From assembly GCA_036172665.1 (NCBI GenBank), contig CM069873.1:35454001-35518000 (forward strand): a stretch of DNA of 64,000 bases, given 5' to 3'. A program made the translations under genes and the position numbers. Within the stretch, counting starts at the first letter, position 1. Every line of letters begins with the position of its first letter. The notes below the pieces were generated by a model. That model searched no databases. It was not told the DNA's origin and was given only the letters and a program-made list of their open reading frames with translations. This document shows positions 1-12,357 of the stretch, piece after piece. This DNA comes from Prosopocoilus inquinatus (taxonomy: Eukaryota; Arthropoda; Insecta; Coleoptera; Lucanidae).

Positions 1-140
1 CAGTAACTCTGATGTGAGAGACGAAATTTTCGACCGCAGCAGAATCTGGAAATAGTTTTAAATGAAACAACACGCATTAGCGTTGTTGTTGTGATGTATC
101 TAATCGATCCTTACTCATCTATCATGTTATTTGACGTTTC

Positions 141-289
141 GATGGACTCTAGTAACTCTGATGTGAGATACGAAGTTTTTGGACGCAGCAGGAGCTGGAA
201 ATAGTTTTAAACGGAACAACACGTATTAGCGTTGTTGCTGTGATGTATCTAATCGATCCTTACTCATCTATCATGTTATTTGACGTTTG
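141..289. repeat. Representative 149-bp monomer (CTCTAG subtype)
   Basis: First complete monomer under the phase used here (start at GATGGACTC). It shows the commonest linked variant set: CTCTAG at positions 7-12, CGAAGTTTTTGG and CAGGAG. The other main sets are: GGATGGACTCCAG with CAAAGTTCTCGG and CAGAAG; CTAATGTG with GAAATTTTCGG and CAGAAG; GAGAGACG with TTTTCGACC, AGAATCTGG and TTTTAAATG; and GAATGG with TTTTGAACG. These sets travel together, so mixed monomers are recognisable as recombinants. This particular unit carries AAACGGAAC near 211, a variant shared with 4234 and 14813. Confidence 0.9.
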
Positions 290-366
290 GATGGACTCCA
301 GTAACTCTGATGTGAGATACAAAGTTGTCGGACGCAGCAGAAGCTGGAAATAGTTTTAAACGAAAC

Positions 367-385
367 AACACGCATTAGCGTTGTT
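367..385. other. Short stem-loop in each monomer (representative)
   Basis: AACACGCATTAGCGTTGTT can fold as AAC-ACGC, loop ATTA, GCGT, one bulged T, GTT: seven pairs. The frequent variants CGTATTAGCG and CGCATTAGTG replace one C with T on either side and would still pair as G-T wobbles in RNA. A stem this short also arises by chance, so any role is inference. Confidence 0.4.
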
Positions 386-434
386 CCTGTGATGTATCTA
401 ATCGATCCTTACTCATCTATCATGTTATTTGACG

Positions 435-451
435 TTTCGATGGACTCCAGT
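435..451 (+). other. Weak CENP-B-box-like motif (representative)
   Basis: TTTCGATGGACTCCAGT fits 7 of the 9 fixed bases of the vertebrate CENP-B box pattern NTTCGNNNNANNCGGGN; it lacks two of the three Gs. Only monomers with TTTCGATGG have it. Those reading TTTGGATGG or TTTGAATGG lose the CpG. No binding protein is known from this sequence, and the match may be chance. Confidence 0.2.
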
Positions 452-663
452 AACTCTAATGTGAGATACGAAATTCTCGGACGCAGCAGGAGCTGGAAAT
501 AGTTTTAAACGAAACAACACGCATTAGCGTTGTTCCTGTGATGTATCTAATCGATCCTTACTCATCTATCATGTTATTTGACGTTTGAATGGACTCCAGT
601 AACTCTGAAGTGAGATACAAAGTTCTCGGACGCAGCAGAAGCTGGAAATAGTTTTGAACGAAA

Positions 664-2069
664 CAACACGTATTAGCGTTGTTCCTGTGATGTATCTAAT
701 AGATCCTTACTTAGCTACTATGTTATTTGACGTTTCGATGGACTCCAGTAACTCTAATGTGAGATACGAAATTTTCGGGCGCAGCAGAAGCTGGAAATAG
801 TGTTAAACGAAACAACACGCATTAGCGTTGTTCCTGTGATGTATCTAATCGATCCTTACTCATCTATCATGTTATTTGACGTTTCGATGGACTCCAGTAA
901 CTCTAATGTAAGATACGAAATTTTCGGACGCAGCAGAAGCTGGAAATAGTTTTAAACGAAACAACACGCATTAGCGTTGTTCCTGTGATGTATCTAATCG
1001 ATCCTTACTCATCTATCATGTTATTTGACGTTTCGATGGACTCTAGTAACTCTGATGTGAGATACGAAGTTTTTGGACGCAGCAGGAGCTGGAAATAGTT
1101 TTAAACGAAACAACACGTATTAGCGTTGTTCCTGTGATGTATCTAATCGATCCTTACTCATCTATCATGTTATTTGACGTTTGGATGGACTCCAGTAACT
1201 CTGATGTGAGATACAAAGTTCTCGGACGCAGCAGAAGCTGGAAATAGTTTTGAACGAAACAACACGTATTAGCGTTGTTCCTGTGATGTATCTAATCGAT
1301 CCTTACTTATCTATCATGTTATTTGACGTTTGGATGGACTCCAGTAACTCTGATGTGAGATACAAAATTTTCGGACGCAGCAGAAGCTGGAAATAGTTTT
1401 AAACGAAACGACACGCATTAGCGTTGTTCCTGTGATGTATCTAATCGATCCTTACTTATCTACTATGTTATTTGACGTTTCGATGGACTCCAGTAACTCT
1501 GATGTGAGAGACGAAATTTTCGAACGCAGTAGGAGCTAGAAATAGTTTTAAACGAAACAACACGCATTAGCGTTGTTCCTGTGATGTATCTAATCGATCC
1601 TTACTCATCTACCATGTTATTTGACGTTTGAATGGACTCCAGTAACTCTGATGTAAGAGACGAAATTTTCGAACGCAGCAGAATCTGGAAATAGTTTTAA
1701 ATGAAACAACACGCATTAGCGTTGTTCCTGTGATGTATCTAATCGATCCTTACTCATCTATCATGTTATTTGACGTTTCGATGGACTCTAGTAACTCTGA
1801 TGTGAGATACGAAGTTCTTGGACGCAGCAGGAGCTGGAAATAGTTTTAAACGAAACAACACGTATTAGCGTTGTTACTGTGATGTATCTAATCGATCCTT
1901 ACTCATCTATCATGTTATTTGACGTTTGGATGGACTCCAGTAACTCTGATGTGAGATACAAAGTTCTCGGACGCAGCAGAAGCTGGAAATAGTTTTAAAC
2001 GAAACAACACGCATTAGTGTTGTTCCTGTGATGTATCTAATCGATCCTTACTCATCTATCATGTTATTT
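664..2069. repeat. 1.4-kb core, copy 1 of 5
   Basis: Core of about 9.4 monomers shared by five places. Its anchor AAACGAAACGACACGC lies at 1401 here and at 5275, 11235, 15854 and 20920 in the others. It is bounded on the left by CAACACGTATTAGCG and on the right by the GTGTTGTTCC monomer. This copy has AATGTAAGATACG near 904, shared with copy 2 only. Confidence 0.8.
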
Positions 2070-4063
2070 GACGTTTCGATGGACTCCAGTAACTCTAATG
2101 TGAGATACGAAATTCTCGGACGCAGCAGGAGCTGGAAATAGTTTTAAACGAAACAACACGCATTAGCGTTGTTCCTGTGATGTATCTAATCGATCCTTAC
2201 TCATCTATCATGTTATTTGACGTTTGAATGGACTCCAGTAACTCTGAAGTGAGATACAAAGTTCTCGGACGCAGCAGAAGCTGGAAATAGTTTTGAACGA
2301 AACAACACGTATTAGCGTTGTTCCTGTGATGTATCTAATCGATCCTTACTTATCTACTATGTTATTTGGCGTTTCGATGGACTCCAGTAACTCTGATGTG
2401 AGATACGAAGTTTTTGGACGCAGTAGGAGCTGGAAATAGTTTTAAACGAAACAACACGCATTAGCGTTGTTCCTGTGATGTATCTAATCGATCCTTACTC
2501 ATCTACCATGTTATTTGACGTTTGAATGGACTCCAGTAACTCTGATGTGAGATACAAAGTTGTCGGACGCAGCAGAAGCTGGAAATAGTTTTAAACGAAA
2601 CAACACGCATTAGCGTTGTTCCTGTGATGTATCTAATCGATCCTTACTCATCTATCATGTTATTTGACGTTTCGATGGACTCCAGTAACTCTAATGTGAG
2701 ATACGAAATTCTCGGACGCAGCAGGAGCTGGAAATAGTTTTAAACGAAACAACACGCATTAGCGTTGTTCCTGTGATGTATCTAATCGATCCTTACTCAT
2801 CTATCATGTTATTTGACGTTTGAATGGACTCCAGTAACTCTGAAGTGAGATACAAAGTTCTCGGACCCAGCAGAAGCTGGAAATAGTTTTGAACGAAACA
2901 ACACGTATTAGCGTTGTTCCTGTGATGTATCTAATCGATCCTTACTTATCTACTATGTTATTTGACGTTTCGATGGACTCCAGTAACTCTGATGTGAGAG
3001 ACGAAATTTTCGACCGCAGCAGAATCTGGAAATAGTTTTAAATGAAACAACACGCATTAGCGTTGTTCCTGTGATGTATCTAATCGATCCTTACTCATCT
3101 ATCATGTTATTTGACGTTTCGATGGACTCTAGTAACTCTGATGTGAGATACGAAGTTTTTGGACGCAGCAGGAGCTGGAAATAGTTTTAAACGAAACAAC
3201 ACGTATTAGCGTTGTTCCTGTGATGTATCTAATCGATCCTTACTCATCTATCATGTTATTTGACGTTTGGATGGACTCCAGTAACTCTGATGTGAGATAC
3301 AAAGTTCTCGGACGCAGCAGAAGCTGGAAATAGTTTTAAACGAAACAACACGCATTAGTGTTGTTCCTGTGATGTATCTAATCGATCCTTACTCATCTAT
3401 CATGTTATTTGGCGTTTCGATGGACTCCAGTAACTCTGATGTGAGATACGAAGTTTTTGGACGCAGTAGGAGCTGGAAATAGTTTTAAACGAAACAACAC
3501 GCATTAGCGTTGTTCCTGTGATGTATCTAATCGATCCTTACTCATCTACCATGTTATTTGACGTTTGAATGGACTCCAGTAACTCTGATGTGAGATACAA
3601 AGTTGTCGGACGCAGCAGAAGCTGGAAATAGTTTTAAACGAAACAACACGCATTAGCGTTGTTCCTGTGATGTATCTAATCGATCCTTACTCATCTATCA
3701 TGTTATTTGACGTTTCGATGGACTCCAGTAACTCTAATGTGAGATACGAAATTCTCGGACGCAGCAGGAGCTGGAAATAGTTTTAAACGAAACAACACGC
3801 ATTAGCGTTGTTCCTGTGATGTATCTAATCGATCCTTACTCATCTATCATGTTATTTGACGTTTGAATGGACTCCAGTAACTCTGAAGTGAGATACAAAG
3901 TTCTCGGACGCAGCAGAAGCTGGAAATAGTTTTGAACGAAACAACACGTATTAGCGTTGTTCCTGTGATGTATCTAATCGATCCTTACTTATCTACTATG
4001 TTATTTGACGTTTCGATGGACTCCAGTAACTCTGATGTGAGAGACGAAATTTTCGACCGCAGC
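664..4063. repeat. 26-monomer HOR, copy A1
   Basis: This 3.4-kb stretch recurs at 4538-7937 with a constant offset of 3874 bp (26 x 149). Shared private markers include GGAGCTAGAAATAG near 1531 and 5405, TGTAAGAGAC near 1651 and 5525, and TCGGACCCAG at 2861 and 6735, the last found nowhere else. Left of 664 the copies differ (GAACGAAAC against AAACGAAGC); right of 4063 they differ at AGAATCTGG against AGAAGCTGG. In spot reading I found only one base change (GATGTATCT near 3673, GATGAATCT near 7547), so the duplication looks recent. Confidence 0.85.
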
Positions 4064-4143
4064 AGAATCTGGAAATAGTTTTAAATGAAACAACACGCAT
4101 TAGCGTTGTTGTTGTGATGTATCTAATCGATCCTTACTCATCT

Positions 4144-5943
4144 ATCATGTTATTTGACGTTTCGATGGACTCTAGTAACTCTGATGTGAGATACGAAGTT
4201 TTTGGACGCAGCAGGAGCTGGAAATAGTTTTAAACGGAACAACACGTATTAGCGTTGTTGCTGTGATGTATCTAATCGATCCTTATTTATCTATCATGTT
4301 ATTTGACGTTTCGATGGACTCTAGTAACTCTGATGTGAGATACGAAGTTTTTGGACGCAGCAGGAGCTGGAAATAGTTTTAAACGAAACAACACGTATTA
4401 GCGGTGTTCCTGTGATGTATCTAATCGATCCTTATTTATCTATCATGTTATTTGACGTATCGATGGACTCTAGTAACTCTAATGTGAGATACGAAGTTTT
4501 TGGGTGCAGCAGGAGCTGGAAATAGTTTTAAACGAAGCAACACGTATTAGCGTTGTTCCTGTGATGTATCTAATAGATCCTTACTTAGCTACTATGTTAT
4601 TTGACGTTTCGATGGACTCCAGTAACTCTAATGTGAGATACGAAATTTTCGGGCGCAGCAGAAGCTGGAAATAGTGTTAAACGAAACAACACGCATTAGC
4701 GTTGTTCCTGTGATGTATCTAATCGATCCTTACTCATCTATCATGTTATTTGACGTTTCGATGGACTCCAGTAACTCTAATGTAAGATACGAAATTTTCG
4801 GACGCAGCAGAAGCTGGAAATAGTTTTAAACGAAACAACACGCATTAGCGTTGTTCCTGTGATGTATCTAATCGATCCTTACTCATCTATCATGTTATTT
4901 GACGTTTCGATGGACTCTAGTAACTCTGATGTGAGATACGAAGTTTTTGGACGCAGCAGGAGCTGGAAATAGTTTTAAACGAAACAACACGTATTAGCGT
5001 TGTTCCTGTGATGTATCTAATCGATCCTTACTCATCTATCATGTTATTTGACGTTTGGATGGACTCCAGTAACTCTGATGTGAGATACAAAGTTCTCGGA
5101 CGCAGCAGAAGCTGGAAATAGTTTTGAACGAAACAACACGTATTAGCGTTGTTCCTGTGATGTATCTAATCGATCCTTACTTATCTATCATGTTATTTGA
5201 CGTTTGGATGGACTCCAGTAACTCTGATGTGAGATACAAAATTTTCGGACGCAGCAGAAGCTGGAAATAGTTTTAAACGAAACGACACGCATTAGCGTTG
5301 TTCCTGTGATGTATCTAATCGATCCTTACTTATCTACTATGTTATTTGACGTTTCGATGGACTCCAGTAACTCTGATGTGAGAGACGAAATTTTCGAACG
5401 CAGTAGGAGCTAGAAATAGTTTTAAACGAAACAACACGCATTAGCGTTGTTCCTGTGATGTATCTAATCGATCCTTACTCATCTACCATGTTATTTGACG
5501 TTTGAATGGACTCCAGTAACTCTGATGTAAGAGACGAAATTTTCGAACGCAGCAGAATCTGGAAATAGTTTTAAATGAAACAACACGCATTAGCGTTGTT
5601 CCTGTGATGTATCTAATCGATCCTTACTCATCTATCATGTTATTTGACGTTTCGATGGACTCTAGTAACTCTGATGTGAGATACGAAGTTCTTGGACGCA
5701 GCAGGAGCTGGAAATAGTTTTAAACGAAACAACACGTATTAGCGTTGTTACTGTGATGTATCTAATCGATCCTTACTCATCTATCATGTTATTTGACGTT
5801 TGGATGGACTCCAGTAACTCTGATGTGAGATACAAAGTTCTCGGACGCAGCAGAAGCTGGAAATAGTTTTAAACGAAACAACACGCATTAGTGTTGTTCC
5901 TGTGATGTATCTAATCGATCCTTACTCATCTATCATGTTATTT
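4144..5943. repeat. Extended core copy (4144-5943), parent of later copies
   Basis: This 1.8-kb stretch matches 10104-11903 (offset 5960, 40 monomers), 14723-16522 (offset 10579, 71 monomers) and 19789-21588 (offset 15645, 105 monomers). The marker GCGGTGTTCC occurs only here (4401), at 10361, at 14980 and at 20046. The variant AAACGGAAC near 4234 is shared with 14813 but not with the 10.2-kb copy, which places the 14.7-kb copy closer to this one at that site. Confidence 0.8.
4538..5943. repeat. 1.4-kb core, copy 2 of 5
   Basis: Lies 26 monomers after copy 1 and shares its AATGTAAGATACG variant. It continues left into the GCGGTGTTCC extension that copy 1 lacks. Confidence 0.8.
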
Positions 5944-7937
5944 GACGTTTCGATGGACTCCAGTAACTCTAATGTGAGATACGAAATTCTCGGACGCAGC
6001 AGGAGCTGGAAATAGTTTTAAACGAAACAACACGCATTAGCGTTGTTCCTGTGATGTATCTAATCGATCCTTACTCATCTATCATGTTATTTGACGTTTG
6101 AATGGACTCCAGTAACTCTGAAGTGAGATACAAAGTTCTCGGACGCAGCAGAAGCTGGAAATAGTTTTGAACGAAACAACACGTATTAGCGTTGTTCCTG
6201 TGATGTATCTAATCGATCCTTACTTATCTACTATGTTATTTGGCGTTTCGATGGACTCCAGTAACTCTGATGTGAGATACGAAGTTTTTGGACGCAGTAG
6301 GAGCTGGAAATAGTTTTAAACGAAACAACACGCATTAGCGTTGTTCCTGTGATGTATCTAATCGATCCTTACTCATCTACCATGTTATTTGACGTTTGAA
6401 TGGACTCCAGTAACTCTGATGTGAGATACAAAGTTGTCGGACGCAGCAGAAGCTGGAAATAGTTTTAAACGAAACAACACGCATTAGCGTTGTTCCTGTG
6501 ATGTATCTAATCGATCCTTACTCATCTATCATGTTATTTGACGTTTCGATGGACTCCAGTAACTCTAATGTGAGATACGAAATTCTCGGACGCAGCAGGA
6601 GCTGGAAATAGTTTTAAACGAAACAACACGCATTAGCGTTGTTCCTGTGATGTATCTAATCGATCCTTACTCATCTATCATGTTATTTGACGTTTGAATG
6701 GACTCCAGTAACTCTGAAGTGAGATACAAAGTTCTCGGACCCAGCAGAAGCTGGAAATAGTTTTGAACGAAACAACACGTATTAGCGTTGTTCCTGTGAT
6801 GTATCTAATCGATCCTTACTTATCTACTATGTTATTTGACGTTTCGATGGACTCCAGTAACTCTGATGTGAGAGACGAAATTTTCGACCGCAGCAGAATC
6901 TGGAAATAGTTTTAAATGAAACAACACGCATTAGCGTTGTTCCTGTGATGTATCTAATCGATCCTTACTCATCTATCATGTTATTTGACGTTTCGATGGA
7001 CTCTAGTAACTCTGATGTGAGATACGAAGTTTTTGGACGCAGCAGGAGCTGGAAATAGTTTTAAACGAAACAACACGTATTAGCGTTGTTCCTGTGATGT
7101 ATCTAATCGATCCTTACTCATCTATCATGTTATTTGACGTTTGGATGGACTCCAGTAACTCTGATGTGAGATACAAAGTTCTCGGACGCAGCAGAAGCTG
7201 GAAATAGTTTTAAACGAAACAACACGCATTAGTGTTGTTCCTGTGATGTATCTAATCGATCCTTACTCATCTATCATGTTATTTGGCGTTTCGATGGACT
7301 CCAGTAACTCTGATGTGAGATACGAAGTTTTTGGACGCAGTAGGAGCTGGAAATAGTTTTAAACGAAACAACACGCATTAGCGTTGTTCCTGTGATGTAT
7401 CTAATCGATCCTTACTCATCTACCATGTTATTTGACGTTTGAATGGACTCCAGTAACTCTGATGTGAGATACAAAGTTGTCGGACGCAGCAGAAGCTGGA
7501 AATAGTTTTAAACGAAACAACACGCATTAGCGTTGTTCCTGTGATGAATCTAATCGATCCTTACTCATCTATCATGTTATTTGACGTTTCGATGGACTCC
7601 AGTAACTCTAATGTGAGATACGAAATTCTCGGACGCAGCAGGAGCTGGAAATAGTTTTAAACGAAACAACACGCATTAGCGTTGTTCCTGTGATGTATCT
7701 AATCGATCCTTACTCATCTATCATGTTATTTGACGTTTGAATGGACTCCAGTAACTCTGAAGTGAGATACAAAGTTCTCGGACGCAGCAGAAGCTGGAAA
7801 TAGTTTTGAACGAAACAACACGTATTAGCGTTGTTCCTGTGATGTATCTAATCGATCCTTACTTATCTACTATGTTATTTGACGTTTCGATGGACTCCAG
7901 TAACTCTGATGTGAGAGACGAAATTTTCGACCGCAGC
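4538..7937. repeat. 26-monomer HOR, copy A2
   Basis: Second copy of the 3.4-kb block at 664-4063. A2 follows A1 at one 26-monomer period, so the two are tandem HOR units, with 4064-4537 as the non-matching tail of the first unit. It ends inside a hybrid monomer at about 7938. Confidence 0.85.
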
Positions 7938-9239
7938 AGAAGCTGGAAATAGTTTTAAACGAAACAACACGCATTAGTGTTGTTCCTGTGATGTATCTAA
8001 TCGATCCTTACTCATCTATCATGTTATTTGGCGTTTCGATGGACTCCAGTAACTCTGATGTGAGATACGAAGTTTTTGGACGCAGCAGGAGCTGGAAATA
8101 ATTTTAAACGAAACAACACGCATTAGCGTTGTTCCTGTGATGTATCTAATCGATCCTTACTCATCTATCATGTTATTTGGCGTTTGGATGGACTCTAGTA
8201 ACTCTGATGTGAGATACGAAGTTTTTGGACGCAGCAGGAGCTGGAAATAGTTTTAAACGAAACAACACGCATTACCGTTTTTCCTGTGATGTATCTAATC
8301 GATCCTTATTTATCTATCATGTTATTTGACGTTTCGATGGACTCTAGTAACTCTGATGTAAGATACGAAGTTTTTGGGCGCAGCAGGAGCTGGAAATAGT
8401 TTTAAACGAAGCAACACGTATTAGCGTTGTTCCTGTGATGTATCTAATAGATCCTTATTTACCTACCATGTTATTTGACGTTTCGATGGACTCTAGTAAC
8501 TCTGATGTGAGATACGAAGTTTTTGGACGCAGCAGGAGCTGGAAATAGTTTTAAACGAAACAACACGTATTAGCGTTGTTGCTGTGATGTATCTAATCGA
8601 TCCTTATTTATCTATCATGTTATTTGACGTTTCGATGGACTCTAGTAACTCTGATGTGAGATACGAAGTTTTTGGACGCAGCAGGAGCTGGAAATAGTTT
8701 TAAACGAAACAACACGTATTAGCGTTGTTCCTGTGATGTATCTAATCGATCCTTATTTATCTATCATGTTATTTGACGTATCGATGGACTCTAGTAACTC
8801 TGATGTGAGATACGAAGTTTTTGGGTGCAGCAGGAGCTGGAAATAGTTTTAAACGAAGCAACACGTATTAGCGTTGTTCCTGTGATGTATCTAATAGATC
8901 CTTACTTAGCTACTATGTTATTTGACGTTTCGATGGACTCCAGTAACTCTAATGTGAGATACGAAATTTTCGGGCGCAGCAGAAGCTGGAAATAGTGTTA
9001 AACGAAACAAAACGCATTAGCGTTGTTCCTATGATGTATCTAATCGATCCTTACTCATCTATCATGTTATTTGACGTTTCGATGGACTCCAGTAACTCTA
9101 ATGTGAGATACGAAATTTTCGGACGCAGCAGAAGCTGGAAATAGTTTTAAACGAAACAACACGCATTAGCGTTGTTCCTGTGATGTATCTAATCGATCCT
9201 TACTTATCTACTATGTTATTTGACGTTTCGATGGACTCC

Positions 9240-11903
9240 AGTAACTCTGATGTGAGAGACGAAATTTTCGACCGCAGCAGAATCTGGAAATAGTTTTAAA
9301 TGAAACAACACGCATTAGCGTTGTTCCTGTGATGTATCTAATCGATCCTTACTCATCTATCATGTTATTTGACGTTTCGATGGACTCTAGTAACTCTGAT
9401 GTGAGATACGAAGTTTTTGGACGCAGCAGGAGCTGGAAATAGTTTTAAACGAAACAACACGTATTAGCGTTGTTCCTGTGATGTATCTAATCGATCCTTA
9501 CTCATCTATCATGTTATTTGACGTTTGGATGGACTCCAGTAACTCTGATGTGAGATACAAAGTTCTCGGACGCAGCAGAAGCTGGAAATAGTTTTAAACG
9601 AAACAACACGCATTAGTGTTGTTCCTGTGATGTATCTAATCGATCCTTACTCATCTATCATGTTATTTGGCGTTTCGATGGACTCCAGTAACTCTGATGT
9701 GAGATACGAAGTTTTTGGACGCAGCAGGAGCTGGAAATAGTTTTAAGCGAAACAACACGCATTAGCGTTGTTCCTGTGATGTATCTAATCGATCCTTACT
9801 CATCTATCATGTTATTTGACGTTTGGATGGACTCTAGTAACTCTGATGTGAGATACGAAGTGTTTGGACGCAGCAGGAGCTGGAAATAGTTTTAAACGAA
9901 ACAACACGCATTAGCGTTTTTCCTGTGATGTATCTAATCGATCCTTATTTATCTATCATGTTATTTGACGTTTCGATGGACTCTAGTAACTCTGATGTAA
10001 GATACGAAGTTTTTGGGCGCAGCAGGAGCTGGAAATAGTTTTAAACGAAGCAACACGTATTAGCGTTGTTCCTGTGATGTATCTAATAGATCCTTATTTA
10101 TCTACCATGTTATTTGACGTTTCGATGGACTCTAGTAACTCTGATGTGAGATACGAAGTTTTTGGACGCAGCAGGAGCTGGAAATAGTTTTAAACGAAAC
10201 AACACGTATTAGCGTTGTTGCTGTGATGTATCTAATCGATCCTTATTTATCTATCATGTTATTTGACGTTTCGATGGACTCTAGTAACTCTGATGTGAGA
10301 TACGAAGTTTTTGGACGCAGCAGGAGCTGGAAATAGTTTTAAACGAAACAACACGTATTAGCGGTGTTCCTGTGATGTATCTAATCGATCCTTATTTATC
10401 TATCATGTTATTTGACGTATCGATGGACTCTAGTAACTCTAATGTGAGATACGAAGTTTTTGGGTGCAGCAGGAGCTGGAAATAGTTTTAAACGAAGCAA
10501 CACGTATTAGCGTTGTTCCTGTGATGTATCTAATAGATCCTTACTTAGCTACTATGTTATTTGACGTTTCGATGGACTCCAGTAACTCTAATGTGAGATA
10601 CGAAATTTTCGGGCGCAGCAGAAGCTGGAAATAGTGTTAAACGAAACAACACGCATTAGCGTTGTTCCTGTGATGTATCTAATCGATCCTTACTCATCTA
10701 TCATGTTATTTGACGTTTCGATGGACTCCAGTAACTCTAATGTGAGATACGAAATTTTCGGACGCAGCAGAAGCTGGAAATAGTTTTAAACGAAACAACA
10801 CGCATTAGCGTTGTTCCTGTGATGTATCTAATCGATCCTTACTCATCTATCATGTTATTTGACGTTTCGATGGACTCTAGTAACTCTGATGTGAGATACG
10901 AAGTTTTTGGACGCAGCAGGAGCTGGAAATAGTTTTAAACGAAACAACACGTATTAGCGTTGTTCCTGTGATGTATCTAATCGATCCTTACTCATCTATC
11001 ATGTTATTTGACGTTTGGATGGACTCCAGTAACTCTGATGTGAGATACAAAGTTCTCGGACGCAGCAGAAGCTGGAAATAGTTTTGAACGAAACAACACG
11101 TATTAGCGTTGTTCCTGTGATGTATCTAATCGATCCTTACTTATCTATCATGTTATTTGACGTTTGGATGGACTCCAGTAACTCTGATGTGAGATACAAA
11201 ATTTTCGGACGCAGCAGAAGCTGGAAATAGTTTTAAACGAAACGACACGCATTAGCGTTGTTCCTGTGATGTATCTAATCGATCCTTACTTATCTACTAT
11301 GTTATTTGACGTTTCGATGGACTCCAGTAACTCTGATGTGAGAGACGAAATTTTCGGACGCAGTAGGAGCTAGAAATAGTTTTAAACGAAACAACACGCA
11401 TTAGCGTTGTTCCTGTGATGTATCTAATCGATCCTTACTCATCTACCATGTTATTTGACGTTTGAATGGACTCCAGTAACTCTGATGTAGGAGACGAAAT
11501 TTTCGAACGCAGCAGAATCTGGAAATAGTTTTAAATGAAACAACACGCATTAGCGTTGTTCCTGTGATGTATCTAATCGATCCTTACTCATCTATCATGT
11601 TATTTGACTTTTCGATGGACTCTAGTAACTCTGATGTGAGATACGAAGTTCTTGGACGCAGCAGGAGCTGGAAATAGTTTTAAACGAAACAACACGTATT
11701 AGCGTTGTTACTGTGATGTATCTAATCGATCCTTACTCATCTATCATGTTATTTGACGTTTGGATGGACTCCAGTAACTCTGATGTGAGATACAAAGTTC
11801 TCGGACGCAGCAGAAGCTGGAAATAGTTTTAAACGAAACAACACGCATTAGTGTTGTTCCTGTGATGTATCTAATCGATCCTTACTCATCTATCATGTTA
11901 TTT
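9240..11903. repeat. Block C1, repeated 31 monomers downstream
   Basis: Matches 13859-16522 at offset 4619 (31 x 149) and 18925-21588 at offset 9685. It contains core copy 3 and the GCGGTGTTCC extension. The left limit is the last difference, CTCCAG against CTCTAG, within one monomer. Confidence 0.8.
10498..11903. repeat. 1.4-kb core, copy 3 of 5
   Basis: Lies 40 monomers after copy 2. It carries TGTAGGAGAC at 11486, where copies 1, 2 and 4 have TGTAAGAGAC; copy 5 shares the G. It also has a private TTCGGACGCAGTAGG near 11356, where the others read TTCGAACGC. Confidence 0.8.
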
Positions 11904-12357
11904 GGCGTTTCGATGGACTCCAGTAACTCTGATGTGAGATACGAAGTTTTTGGACGCAGTAGGAGCTGGAAATAGTTTTAAACGAAACAACACGCATTAG
12001 CGTTGTTCCTGTGATGTATCTAATCGATCCTTACTCATCTACCATGTTATTTGACGTTTGAATGGACTCCAGTAACTCTGATGTGAGATACAAAGTTGTC
12101 GGACGCAGCAGAAGCTGGAAATAGTTTTAAACGAAACAACACGCATTAGCGTTGTTCCTGTGATGTATCTAATCGATCCTTACTCATCTATCATGTTATT
12201 TGACGTTTCGATGGACTCCAGTAACTCTAATGTGAGATACGAAATTCTCGGACGCAGCAGAAGCTGGAAATAGTTTTAAACGAAACAACACGCATTAGCG
12301 TTGTTCCTGTGATGTATCTAATCGATCCTTACTCATCTATCATGTTATTTGACGTTT

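Larger units (their letters stand above)
1..663. repeat. Left edge: composite of two HOR fragments
   Basis: Bases 1 to about 265 match 4024-4288 at an offset of 27 monomers (4023 bp), including the rare GTTGTTGTTGTG variant near 91. Bases of about 302-663 instead match 2537-2898 (15 monomers). The left edge is therefore already a junction between two arrangements, and the array continues beyond the window. No other sequence is seen. Confidence 0.75.
7938..12357. repeat. 4.4-kb block B1 (repeated 65 monomers away)
   Basis: Matches 17623-22042 at a constant offset of 9685 bp (65 x 149). Shared markers: AAATAATTTT at 8096 and 17781, ATTACCGTTTTTCC at 8271, ACCTACCATG at 8461, AACAAAACGC near 9003, TTAAGCGAAAC near 9744, GTGTTTGGACGC near 9860 and TGTAGGAGAC at 11486. 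It starts inside a hybrid monomer (GAGAGACG front, AGAAGCTGG back) and ends next to another (12359). A few changes separate the copies, such as CCTATGATG near 9029. Confidence 0.85.

Noticed and set aside
431..451. Possible tRNA-type B box (GTTTCGATGGACTCC)
   Set aside because: It does not fit the spacing of GGTTCGANTCC, there is no A box at the right distance and no cloverleaf. I do not call a tRNA or SINE origin.
490..515. Likeness of GGAAATAGTTTTAAAC to guide-RNA scaffold sequence
   Set aside because: Only a short A/T-rich stretch is similar, the complementary repeat half is missing, and it is part of every satellite monomer.
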